A stretch of 8,048 bases of DNA from an uncultured Oscillospiraceae bacterium. Its GTDB lineage: Bacteria > Bacillota > Clostridia > Oscillospirales > Oscillospiraceae. The stretch is taken from the NCBI GenBank assembly GCA_934569425.1, contig CAKTKM010000064.1, forward strand, positions 1 through 8,048. The letters are read 5' to 3'. Shown piece by piece: positions 1-7,007 of this stretch (within the stretch, counting starts at the first letter, position 1; each line of letters opens with the position of its first letter). Made by a program: the position numbers and the translations under genes. Under the pieces are notes generated by a model, which was not told the origin of the DNA, did no database searches, and worked only from the letters and a program-made list of their open reading frames with translations.

Positions 1-1644
1 ATCGTCGTGCTCATTACCTTTCTGACTTTGTTTATCCTCTACCCGCTGGCCATACTGCTGGTGGATAGTTTTGTGGGCGACGGCACCTTCGGTATCTCCA
101 TTTTCCAGCGTATTTTTGCCATGCCGACCTTTACCAAGGCCATCACCAACACCCTGAAGGTGGGCTTTCTGGTGGGCATTCTCTCGGCGCTGATCGGATT
201 GCTGTTTGCCTATGTGGAGGTCTATGTCCGCATGGGCAAGTTTGTGGGCGGCCTGTTCAAGGTCGTCTCCATGCTGCCGGTGGTCTCGCCGCCCTTTGTG
301 CTGTCGCTGTCCATGATCATGCTCTTCGGCAAGGCGGGCATCATCACCCGCTTCCTGCTGGGCATCTATGATAACAGCGTGTACGGCTTCTGGGGCATCG
401 TCATCGTACAGACCCTGACCTTCTTCCCGGTGTGCTATATGATGCTGAAGGGCCTTTTGAAGAACATCGATCCCTCGCTGGAGGAGGCCGCCCGGGATAT
501 GGGCGCCTCCCGCTGGAAGGTCTTTACCAGCGTGACCCTGCCCCTGATGCTGCCCGGCCTTGGCAATGCCTTCCTGGTGACGTTCATTGAGTCCATCGCT
601 GACTTTGCCAACCCCATGATCATCGGTGGTTCCTATGATACGCTGGCCACTACCATCTACCTGCAGATCACCGGCTCCTACGACAAGCCCGGCGCTGCCG
701 CCATGGCCGTGGTGCTGCTGTGCATCACGCTGGCCATGTTCGTTGTGCAGAAGTATTATCTGGAGCGCAAAACGGCGGCTACCCTTACCGGTAAGGCCTC
801 CCGCGCCCGTATGCTGATCGAGGACAAGAGCGTCAAGGTGCCCCTGACCATCCTGTGCGCACTGGCCGCCGGTTTTGTCATCATCATGTATCTGTGCGTC
901 CCCATCGGCGCTTTCTTCCCCACATGGGGCTTTAAGTTCTTCCCCCTGACGGGCAAATGGTTCTCGCTGGTCTTTACCCGTTACCACGGATTCCAGGCCT
1001 TCCGCGATTCCTTTGTGCTGAGCCTGATCGCCGCCCCCATCACCGCCCTGTTGAGCATGATCATCTCCTATCTGGTGGTGAAGCGGAAATTCCGCTCCAA
1101 GGGCTTTATCGAGGCGGTCTCCATGCTGGCCATGGCCGTACCCGGCACGGTGCTGGGCGTGGGCTATATCCGGGGCTTCTCCAACGGCGTATTCAATACC
1201 GGATTCCTGCGGGGACTGTACGGCACGGGACTGATCCTGATCATCGTGTTTGTGGTGCGCTCACTGCCTACCGGTACCCGAAGCGGCATCTCCGCCCTGC
1301 GGCAGATCGACAGATCCATCGAGGAATCCGCCTATGACATGGGTGCCGACAGCCTCAAGGTCTTCATGACCGTCACGCTGCCGCTGATCAAGGACTCCTT
1401 CCTCAGCGGACTGGTCACGGCTTTCGTCCGCAGTATCACCGCCATTTCCGCCATTATTCTGCTGGTGACGCCGCAGTTCCTGCTGATCACCGTGCAGATC
1501 AACGAATTTGCCGAAAAAGGCTCCTACAGTCTGGCCTGTGCCTTCGCAACCATCCTGATCGTCATTACCTACGGCGCGGTGCTGCTGATGAACCTGTTTA
1601 TGAAGTACTTCGGCACCAGCAGAAAGCTCAAGGAGGACAACTAA
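1..1644 (+). CDS. ABC transporter permease, fused two-domain type, Fe(III)/2-aminoethylphosphonate-like (5' partial)
   Basis: Inner-membrane channel subunit of a binding-protein-dependent importer. The reading frame is open from base 1, so the true start lies upstream; the GTG at 7 falls inside the first hydrophobic segment and is not a convincing start. Counting from that GTG, the 545 residues hold two tandem permease domains with about 12 hydrophobic segments in all. Each half has the cytoplasmic EAA loop that docks on the ATPase: EEAARDMGA at about 159-167 with LP at 178-179, and EESAYDMGA at about 439-447 with LP at 458-459. A fused permease of about 550 residues is typical of FbpB (ferric iron), ThiP and 2-aminoethylphosphonate permeases, so little more than a few residues seem missing. 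The ATPase gene follows after 3 bases, and an SD sequence for it lies inside this gene's end. Import function is firm; the substrate is not determined, because the binding protein is outside the window. Confidence 0.9.
   Translation: MVVLITFLTLFILYPLAILLVDSFVGDGTFGISIFQRIFAMPTFTKAITNTLKVGFLVGILSALIGLLFAYVEVYVRMGKFVGGLFKVVSMLPVVSPPFVLSLSMIMLFGKAGIITRFLLGIYDNSVYGFWGIVIVQTLTFFPVCYMMLKGLLKNIDPSLEEAARDMGASRWKVFTSVTLPLMLPGLGNAFLVTFIESIADFANPMIIGGSYDTLATTIYLQITGSYDKPGAAAMAVVLLCITLAMFVVQKYYLERKTAATLTGKASRARMLIEDKSVKVPLTILCALAAGFVIIMYLCVPIGAFFPTWGFKFFPLTGKWFSLVFTRYHGFQAFRDSFVLSLIAAPITALLSMIISYLVVKRKFRSKGFIEAVSMLAMAVPGTVLGVGYIRGFSNGVFNTGFLRGLYGTGLILIIVFVVRSLPTGTRSGISALRQIDRSIEESAYDMGADSLKVFMTVTLPLIKDSFLSGLVTAFVRSITAISAIILLVTPQFLLITVQINEFAEKGSYSLACAFATILIVITYGAVLLMNLFMKYFGTSRKLKEDN
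1631..1636 (+). promoter_or_regulatory. Ribosome binding site of the ABC ATPase gene, inside the permease gene
   Basis: A perfect AGGAGG lies within the last codons of the permease, 11 bases before the ATG at 1648. It supports that start and suggests translational coupling of permease and ATPase within one operon. Confidence 0.75.
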
Positions 1645-1647
1645 ACC

Positions 1648-2724
1648 ATGGATAAAGTGAAAAAAGGCGTCCGTCTGGACCATATCTCCAAGATCTATCA
1701 GGATCCCAAGACCGGCAAGGATTTCTATGCGGTCAAGGATACCTCTCTGACCATCGAGCCGGGCAGCTTTGTCACGCTGCTGGGTCCCTCCGGCTGCGGA
1801 AAGACCACCACCCTGCGCATGATCGCAGGCTTTGAAAGCCCCGACGAGGGCGAGATCTATCTGGGTGACGAGGCCATCAATGCCCTGACACCCAACAAGC
1901 GGGACACCGCCATGGTCTTCCAGTCCTATGCCCTGCTGCCCCATTACAACGTTTTTGACAACGTGGCCTACGGCCTGAAGCTTCGCAAGATCCCCAAGGA
2001 GGAGATCCACCAGCGCGTTATGAAGATCCTTGATCTGGTGGAGCTGACCGGCATGGAGGGACGCATGACCAACCAGCTGTCCGGCGGCCAGCAGCAGCGC
2101 GTTGCGCTGGCGCGCGCACTGGTGATCGAGCCCTCTGTCCTGCTGTTTGACGAGCCGCTGTCCAATCTGGACGCCAAGCTCCGCGTCTCCATGCGGACGG
2201 AGATCCGCCGGATCCAGCAGGAGGTGGGCATCACCGCCATCTATGTCACCCATGACCAGTCTGAGGCTATGGCGCTCTCCGATAACATTATCATTATGAA
2301 AAACGGCGTGGTGGAGCAGATGGGTACCCCGCAGGAGATCTACTATCACCCGGTCAACGAGTTCGTGGCGGACTTTATCGGCGAGGCCAATTTCCTCAAG
2401 GGAACCATGACCGGCCGCAGCGGCGCTCACGCCCTGCTGAACATTGAGGGTCACGAAATGGCCGTGGCCGGACGGGATGATCTGAAGGAGGGCGATACCT
2501 GCACCGTGGTGCTGCGTCCCGAATCCGGCACGCTGGCCGACCAGGGCGGCCTGCCCTGCAAGGTGGTGGTCTCCTGCTTCATGGGAAGCTATCAGAACTA
2601 TCACGTCATGGTGGGCGGCACACTGGTGAAGCTGGCTGAGCACAATCCCAAGAATAAGCGCATCTATCAGGTGGGCGAGAAATGCCATCTGGTGTTCGAC
2701 CCCGATGAGGTACACGTTTTGTAA
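1648..2724 (+). CDS. ABC transporter ATP-binding protein, FbpC/PotA-like
   Basis: Cytoplasmic ATPase that powers the permease encoded just upstream. The 358-residue protein shows all ABC motifs in order: a possible A-loop aromatic at F26/Y27, Walker A GPSGCGKTT at 46-54, Q-loop glutamine Q92 in FQSYALLPH, signature LSGGQQQR at 144-151, Walker B VLLFDEP at 164-170, D-loop SNLD at 172-175 and H-loop histidine H202 in YVTHDQSEA. The remainder, from about residue 245, fits the TOBE-type regulatory domain of the MalK/PotA/FbpC class, and GEANFL at 245-250 marks the junction. Length is normal for this class. The gap to the permease is 3 bases, so both belong to one operon. Nothing looks damaged. 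General annotation would be iron(III), spermidine/putrescine or 2-aminoethylphosphonate importer ATPase; the fused two-domain permease argues against the spermidine system, which has two separate permeases. The substrate remains inferred. Confidence 0.93.
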   Translation: MDKVKKGVRLDHISKIYQDPKTGKDFYAVKDTSLTIEPGSFVTLLGPSGCGKTTTLRMIAGFESPDEGEIYLGDEAINALTPNKRDTAMVFQSYALLPHYNVFDNVAYGLKLRKIPKEEIHQRVMKILDLVELTGMEGRMTNQLSGGQQQRVALARALVIEPSVLLFDEPLSNLDAKLRVSMRTEIRRIQQEVGITAIYVTHDQSEAMALSDNIIIMKNGVVEQMGTPQEIYYHPVNEFVADFIGEANFLKGTMTGRSGAHALLNIEGHEMAVAGRDDLKEGDTCTVVLRPESGTLADQGGLPCKVVVSCFMGSYQNYHVMVGGTLVKLAEHNPKNKRIYQVGEKCHLVFDPDEVHVL

Positions 2725-2757
2725 GCCGGCGCAAACGCTGCGAGGCTTTATGATTTG

Positions 2758-2789
2758 GAGCGCCGATAGTCCGGCGGCGCTCTGTTTTT
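2758..2789 (+). terminator. Intrinsic terminator after the ABC importer operon
   Basis: GAGCGCCG at 2758-2765 pairs perfectly with CGGCGCTC at 2775-2782 around a 9-base loop, and five Ts follow at 2785-2789 after a 2-base gap. It starts 34 bases after the ATPase stop codon. The next gene's SD sequence begins at 2791, so no promoter fits between this terminator and that gene. Confidence 0.7.
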
Positions 2790-2790
2790 C

Positions 2791-2796
2791 AGGAGG
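2791..2796 (+). promoter_or_regulatory. Ribosome binding site of the ROK-like kinase gene, abutting the terminator
   Basis: Perfect AGGAGG, 8 bases before the ATG at 2805, fixes the start of the 561-residue protein. It begins one base after the T-tract of the preceding hairpin, which is unusually tight: the hairpin must be in the leader of any transcript that reads this gene, unless transcription starts within the hairpin itself. Confidence 0.8.
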
Positions 2797-2804
2797 AAAC
2801 CGTT

Positions 2805-4490
2805 ATGCTTTCTCAGTGGCTGCAGCAGGCGCGCTCCGGCGGCAGCGTCTGGCTCAGCGATGTGCGGGAACAATGCGCCGCGCAGCCGGATCACATCCCG
2901 GTCACCATGCAGCTGACCCTGACCGACGGTACGCGCCGGGATTTTGCGCTGCCGATACCCCGCTGGAGAGACGCGGAGCAGCGGCAGTTTGTCCGGCAGT
3001 ATGTCACCGCCAGCGTGTTCAATACCCTTTCCGCTCTCAGCGGTCGCCGTCTGGCCTTTTATCTGGACAGCGGAGAGAAAGAGGCCGTATCCCTGCTGGC
3101 GGAGCAGGACGACATCTTTCAGGTGCATTGCCCTGCCCGCAGCGGCTGCGGCAAGGTCATCAACATTGCCGACCGGCTGTGCCGCGCCTTTGACGGCGGC
3201 ACCTTTTCCTTTGTCATCCTTGACAGCGGTACCTATGTACCCGCGCCGGCGCCTCAGCCGAAGCGGGGCGATCTGCTGCCCCGTCTCCGCAGGGCGGTGG
3301 AACGCTGCCGACAAGGTGTCTGCTGCGGCATCGACATTGGCGGTACCGACATCAAGGCGGCGGTGGCCGTGGATGGCCGTCTGATCTGCGTGAAGGAATA
3401 CGATTGGGATCCGGCCGCCAGCCCTGTGGCCGAGGGCTTGATCGATCCCATTGTTCTGCTGACCCGGCTCATGGCCTGCTGCGCCGCCGGTATGACGCCG
3501 CGGCTGGAGCAGGCGCTGGAGAAAAACGCCCCGGATGCCGAAATGGCACAGGCTGTGGCGCAGAGTACCGCCCTGCCCCTTGATGTGCTGGGCATCAGTT
3601 TCCCCGACGTGGTGATCCGTGACCGCATTGTAGGCGGCGAAAGCCCCAAGACCAAGGGAATGCGGGAGAATCCCGCCGTGGATTACGAGACGGCCTTTGC
3701 CCGGCTGGGCGGCCTTGCGGAGCTGCTGCGACCCCTGTGCCGTGACGGCGCCGCCGTTCATATGACCAACGATGGCCATATTGCCGCATTCACGGCGGCG
3801 GCAGAGCTGGCCTTCAGCCCGAAGGAGCCGGATTTTTCCGGCGGTGTGATCGCGCACGCACTGGGGACGGACTTCGGCGTGGGGTATCTGAACAGCGACG
3901 GCACCATCCCGGAAATGCCGGTAGAGCTGTATGATTTCCTGCTGGATCTGGGGAGCTTTCCCCAGCGGCGGTTGCCGCCGGAGGATCTCCGTTCCACCTG
4001 CAATGAGAATTCCGGCTTGCCGGGAGCGCGGCGCTATCTGGGACAGGCGGCGGCTTTCCGCCTTGCCTATGCCGCCGATCCCGCACTGCTGGCGGATTTT
4101 GCCGAGAACCGGGGCGGCATACTGCTTGTGCCGCCGGAGCGGCGTAAGCCCTGCCTTGCGTATCTGATGGCGCAGGCGGCGGCAGGCAATGAAGCCGCGC
4201 AGGGGGTCTTCCGCCAGATCGGCCGCGGTGTGGGGCAGATCAGCCGGGAGCTGCGCTGGCTCATGCGCCCGCAGACGGAGGAGCGCTATCTCTTTGGCAG
4301 GTTTGTCAAGGAACCTGTTTGCTTCCGCCTGCTGCAGGAGGGCTGCCGCGGCGTTGTCCCCGATCTGCGTCTTGAGGCGGCGGACGAGGATCTGACCTGC
4401 ACCCCGCTGATGCGCCAGCTGCCCGGTCACGGCGTGACTGTGGCACAATTCGGACAGGCCGTCGGCGCCATGTATTATGCCGCCCTATAA
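2805..4490 (+). CDS. ROK-like (ASKHA) sugar kinase domain protein with an uncharacterised N-terminal domain
   Basis: Probable cytoplasmic ATP-dependent sugar kinase or sugar-sensing relative; the substrate is unknown. The 561 residues divide into an N-terminal region (1-about 145) that I do not recognise, a proline-rich linker (PAPAPQPKRG, 146-155), and a ROK-like core from about 172. Core motifs are visible: phosphate-1 loop CGIDIGGTDIK (174-184), GISFPD (263-268) like the ROK GISxPG segment, TNDGHIAAF (321-329) with D323 as the candidate catalytic base, phosphate-2 loop GTDFGVG (354-360), and a possible adenosine segment YLFGRFVKEP (495-504). The ROK zinc motif (GH followed by CxCGxxGCxE) is absent; only one cysteine, C399, lies in the region where it is expected. 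Typical ROK kinases have about 300 residues and ROK repressors about 400 with an N-terminal HTH; no HTH is evident here. The start is fixed by AGGAGG 8 bases upstream. The gene stands between two terminators, so its link to the ABC importer is uncertain. Confidence 0.8.
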   Translation: MLSQWLQQARSGGSVWLSDVREQCAAQPDHIPVTMQLTLTDGTRRDFALPIPRWRDAEQRQFVRQYVTASVFNTLSALSGRRLAFYLDSGEKEAVSLLAEQDDIFQVHCPARSGCGKVINIADRLCRAFDGGTFSFVILDSGTYVPAPAPQPKRGDLLPRLRRAVERCRQGVCCGIDIGGTDIKAAVAVDGRLICVKEYDWDPAASPVAEGLIDPIVLLTRLMACCAAGMTPRLEQALEKNAPDAEMAQAVAQSTALPLDVLGISFPDVVIRDRIVGGESPKTKGMRENPAVDYETAFARLGGLAELLRPLCRDGAAVHMTNDGHIAAFTAAAELAFSPKEPDFSGGVIAHALGTDFGVGYLNSDGTIPEMPVELYDFLLDLGSFPQRRLPPEDLRSTCNENSGLPGARRYLGQAAAFRLAYAADPALLADFAENRGGILLVPPERRKPCLAYLMAQAAAGNEAAQGVFRQIGRGVGQISRELRWLMRPQTEERYLFGRFVKEPVCFRLLQEGCRGVVPDLRLEAADEDLTCTPLMRQLPGHGVTVAQFGQAVGAMYYAAL

Positions 4491-4524
4491 GAAAAGAAAT
4501 GGGACAGGATCCCGCTCTATCCGG

Positions 4525-4552
4525 AAAAGCGAACCGCTTTGGTTCGCTTTTT
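4525..4552 (+). terminator. Intrinsic terminator after the ROK-like gene
   Basis: AAAAGCGAACC at 4525-4535 pairs perfectly over 11 bp with GGTTCGCTTTT at 4541-4551 around the loop GCTTT, ending in five Ts (4548-4552). It lies 34 bases after the ROK-like stop codon and separates that gene from the mnmE operon. Confidence 0.9.
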
Positions 4553-4579
4553 CTTATGCCTCCTCTTATCAACCTCTGC

Positions 4580-4608
4580 TTTTCTTTTGTCGCGGCCTGT
4601 GGTATACT
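4580..4608 (+). promoter_or_regulatory. Predicted housekeeping promoter of the mnmE operon (extended -10)
   Basis: TATACT at 4603-4608 is preceded by TGG at 4600-4602, giving an extended -10 (TGnTATACT, one base from TATAAT). The -35 position 17 bases upstream, TTTTCT at 4580-4585, is weak, as is common with extended -10 promoters. Transcription would start near 4615, leaving a leader of about 30 bases before the mnmE SD (GGAGG at 4634-4638). It lies directly after the preceding terminator, as expected for a new transcription unit. Confidence 0.65.
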
Positions 4609-4610
4609 GG

Positions 4611-4632
4611 TATGCGTAAATTTATGCGCAAA
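4611..4632 (+). repeat. Short tandem direct repeat at the predicted transcription start
   Basis: TATGCGTAAA (4611-4620) and TATGCGCAAA (4623-4632) differ at one base and are separated by TT, so their period is 12 bases. The repeat also contains the palindrome TAAATTTA at 4617-4624. It covers the predicted start of transcription just before the mnmE SD. It could be an operator or chance; nothing else supports a function. Confidence 0.35.
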
Positions 4633-4646
4633 GGGAGGGGTTCTCC

Positions 4647-6014
4647 ATGCCGGATACCATTGCCGCCATTGCCACGCCGCTTCGCCCCTGTGCCATCGGC
4701 ATCCTGCGGCTTAGCGGTCCTGCCGTGGAGGAGATTCTGGACGCGGTATTTTTTCCGCTGAACGGCGTTCCCATGTCCCGGCAGCCTGCCCGCACCATGG
4801 TGCTGGGCCGCCTGCTGGACGGCGAAGGACGGATCCTGGACAGCGCGCTTTGCGTGCGTTTCTCCGCACCCGCCAGCTATACCGGAGAGGACTGCGCCGA
4901 GATCCACTGCCACGGCTCGCCTGTAGTGCTGACAGAGGGCTTAAAGCTCCTGTTTGCCCATGGCGCGCGGCAGGCCAAGGGCGGCGAATTCACCCAGCGC
5001 GCCTTTCTCAACGGGCGGATGGATCTGATGCAGGCAGAGGCGGTGATAGATGTCATCGACGCGGAGACGGCGCAGGCCGCCCGCAACGCCGCCGGGCAGC
5101 TGGAGGGTGCGCTGAGCCGCGGCGTGCAGGCGGTATACGATACCCTGATGAATGTGGTCAGTCGCTTTTACGCCATCGTGGACTATCCCGATGAGGACAT
5201 CGAAGAAGTGCAGCTGCCGCAGCTGCTGGACGCCCTGCGGCAGAGCGAGGAGAAGCTTTCCGCGCTGCTGGATACCTATTCCCGGGGACGGCTGATGAAG
5301 CAGGGGGTCCCCACCGTGCTGCTGGGGAAGCCCAACGTGGGAAAATCCTCCCTGCTGAATGCGCTGGTGGGGTATGACCGTGCCATCGTCACCGATGTGG
5401 CGGGAACGACCCGTGATACGGTGGAGGAGTCTCTGCTGCTGGGGCATGTGCTGCTGCGGCTCACCGACACGGCCGGTATCCGCCGGACAGATGACGCGGT
5501 GGAGCGGCTGGGGGTGGAACGCAGCCGCAGGGCGGCGGAGCGCGCCGCGCTGGCACTGCTGCTGCTGGACGGCTCCGAAGCGTTGGATCAGCAGGACGAG
5601 GAGGCCATGGCGGTGGCGGAGAAGGCTCCTCAGCTGCTGGTGGTGGTCAATAAGAGCGATCTGCCCCGCAGGGTGGATCGGGAGGCGCTGAAAAAGCGGT
5701 TCGGCACCGTACTGTCCGTTTCTGCTAAGACCGGCGAGGGCATGTCCGCCTTATGCGAGGCCATCGGCGCACTGTACCCCGTCGGAACGGAGCCGCAGGG
5801 CGAGGTGTTGACCAACGCCCGGCAGGCGGACGCGGCGGAGCGGGCGCTTCGCTGCGTGAAAAACGCCCGTGCGTCTTTGGAACTGGGCATGACACCCGAT
5901 GTCGTGCTGACCGACGCGGAGGGCGCGTTGGAAGCGCTGGGCGAACTGAACGGAAAACAAATACGGGAGGATCTGGTGGACACGATCTTCTCCCGCTTCT
6001 GCGTAGGAAAGTGA
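4647..6014 (+). CDS. mnmE: tRNA uridine-5-carboxymethylaminomethyl(34) synthesis GTPase MnmE
   Basis: MnmE (TrmE) acts with the FAD protein MnmG to place an aminomethyl-type group on C5 of wobble uridine 34 in certain tRNAs, using a folate one-carbon unit. The 455 residues match the family length. The N-terminal folate-binding and dimerisation domain (about 1-118) begins DTIAAIATP and contains ASYTGED (76-82) and CHGSP (88-92). Helical domains flank a G domain with G1 GKPNVGKS (227-234), G2 GTTRD (253-257), G3 DTAG (274-277), G4 NKSD (335-338) and G5 SAK (359-361). TNARQ (389-393) precedes the C-terminal helices, and the protein ends in the catalytic FCVGK (451-455, C452). SD GGAGG lies 8 bases before the ATG. 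It begins an operon behind its own promoter, 7 bases before prmA. In many Firmicutes mnmE sits beside mnmG and rsmG; here neither follows it. All catalytic motifs are intact. Confidence 0.97.
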   Translation: MPDTIAAIATPLRPCAIGILRLSGPAVEEILDAVFFPLNGVPMSRQPARTMVLGRLLDGEGRILDSALCVRFSAPASYTGEDCAEIHCHGSPVVLTEGLKLLFAHGARQAKGGEFTQRAFLNGRMDLMQAEAVIDVIDAETAQAARNAAGQLEGALSRGVQAVYDTLMNVVSRFYAIVDYPDEDIEEVQLPQLLDALRQSEEKLSALLDTYSRGRLMKQGVPTVLLGKPNVGKSSLLNALVGYDRAIVTDVAGTTRDTVEESLLLGHVLLRLTDTAGIRRTDDAVERLGVERSRRAAERAALALLLLDGSEALDQQDEEAMAVAEKAPQLLVVVNKSDLPRRVDREALKKRFGTVLSVSAKTGEGMSALCEAIGALYPVGTEPQGEVLTNARQADAAERALRCVKNARASLELGMTPDVVLTDAEGALEALGELNGKQIREDLVDTIFSRFCVGK

Positions 6015-6021
6015 GGCAACG

Positions 6022-6975
6022 ATGGATTGGTTGGAATTGAAAATCGATGTAGCTGCCGCCGGTATCGAACCGGTAACGGCGCTGCTGGAGGAGCAGGGCG
6101 TTACCGGCGTCATTATTGACGACCAGCGGGATTTTCAGGACTTCATGGCGCACAATCAGGCCTATTGGGACTATGTGGACGAGGCGCTGGTAAAGGAGAA
6201 GGAGAATCTCTCCCGGGTGACCTTCTATGTGGAAAACGCGCCCTCCGGCTATGGCACCATTGCTGCTGTCCGCATGGCCATGCACGCCCTGAAGCAGCGC
6301 CATCCCGAGTATGCCCCCCTGCTGCTGACCATGGAAAATGTGAAGGACGAGGACTGGGAAAACAACTGGAAGCAGTTCTATAAGCCCATGGAGATCGGTG
6401 AGCGGCTGTTGGTGATCCCCGCGTGGGAAAAGGCCGACGCCAAAGGACGGGTGACCCTGCGTCTGAATCCGGGGCTTACCTTCGGCACCGGAAGCCACGC
6501 CACCACCCGCCTGTGCCTGACGGCGCTGGATCGCCACATCCACGGCGGCGAGCGCGTGCTGGATCTGGGCTGCGGCAGCGGGATCCTGTCTATTGCCGCC
6601 CTGCGGCTGGGCGCCAAGAGCGCTTTTGCCTGCGATATTGATGAAAAGTGCATTGATGTGGCCTATGAAAACGCCGCGCTGAACGGTATCGGCAGGGACG
6701 CCCTTACCGTGCGGCAGGGCGACGCCACCCGTGAGGGCGCTCTGCGTACCGCCATCGGCACCGGATATGACGTGGTAGTGGCCAACATCGTGGCGGACGT
6801 TATTCTCTCCCTTGCCCCGCAGGTGCGGCACTTTTTGAAGCCGGGCGGCTGGTTTCTGACCTCCGGCATCATCGACGACCGCACCGATGAGGTAGCCGCG
6901 GCGCTGACCGCCGCCGGCTGGCACATCGAGGAGACCCGCAGCAGCGAGGGCTGGTACTGCTATATCTGCCGCTGA
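6022..6975 (+). CDS. prmA: Ribosomal protein L11 methyltransferase PrmA
   Basis: SAM-dependent methyltransferase that trimethylates ribosomal protein L11 in characterised bacteria; loss is usually tolerated. The 317-residue product has an N-terminal substrate-recognition part (WLELKIDV at 3-10, GVTGVIIDD at 26-34), the family block DWENNWKQFYKP (111-122), and PGLTFGTGSHATT (150-162), highly typical of PrmA. The Rossmann SAM-binding motif is VLDLGCGSGILSIAA (179-193), followed by the acidic residue of strand 2 in CDID (204-207). NIVADVI (255-261) occupies the motif IV position. The length is slightly above the roughly 290-295 residues of the E. coli protein and common for Firmicutes. The start lies 7 bases after the mnmE stop, with GAGG at 6013-6016 overlapping that stop as the SD, so translation is probably coupled. 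Its role in modifying the translation machinery fits with mnmE. Confidence 0.95.
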   Translation: MDWLELKIDVAAAGIEPVTALLEEQGVTGVIIDDQRDFQDFMAHNQAYWDYVDEALVKEKENLSRVTFYVENAPSGYGTIAAVRMAMHALKQRHPEYAPLLLTMENVKDEDWENNWKQFYKPMEIGERLLVIPAWEKADAKGRVTLRLNPGLTFGTGSHATTRLCLTALDRHIHGGERVLDLGCGSGILSIAALRLGAKSAFACDIDEKCIDVAYENAALNGIGRDALTVRQGDATREGALRTAIGTGYDVVVANIVADVILSLAPQVRHFLKPGGWFLTSGIIDDRTDEVAAALTAAGWHIEETRSSEGWYCYICR

Positions 6976-7007
6976 AGGCGGCCAAATGACGAGAGGAGTG
7001 ACTTATC

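Noticed and set aside
7..9. GTG as the start codon of the permease
   Set aside because: The frame stays open upstream to base 1, the codon sits within the first membrane segment, and no SD can be seen. The gene is better called 5' partial.
1261..2715. Minus-strand open frame of 484 codons opposite the permease end and the ATPase gene
   Set aside because: It lies antisense to a gene with a full set of ABC motifs. Its translation is rich in His, Gln, Gly and Leu without a domain pattern, typical of a frame left open by GC-rich codon bias.
2805..3300. N-terminal HTH making the ROK-like protein a NagC/Mlc-type repressor
   Set aside because: The region is about twice the length of the ROK repressor HTH. 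It contains strand-like stretches such as VTMQLTLTDG and no evident helix-turn-helix pattern by eye. A profile search could overturn this.
2748..4448. Minus-strand open frame of 566 codons almost fully opposite the ROK-like gene
   Set aside because: It is as long as the gene on the other strand, but its product shows no motif, and its low-complexity composition mirrors the complementary codons. The + strand frame has kinase motifs and a perfect SD.
4501..4513. Small inverted repeat GGGA-CAGGA-TCCC before the strong terminator
   Set aside because: Only 4 bp of stem and no T-tract. It is fully explained by chance in GC-rich sequence beside a much better hairpin.
5725..6924. Minus-strand open frame of 399 codons opposite the mnmE end and prmA
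   Set aside because: Both + strand genes there are firmly identified, and the antisense product shows no recognisable domain.
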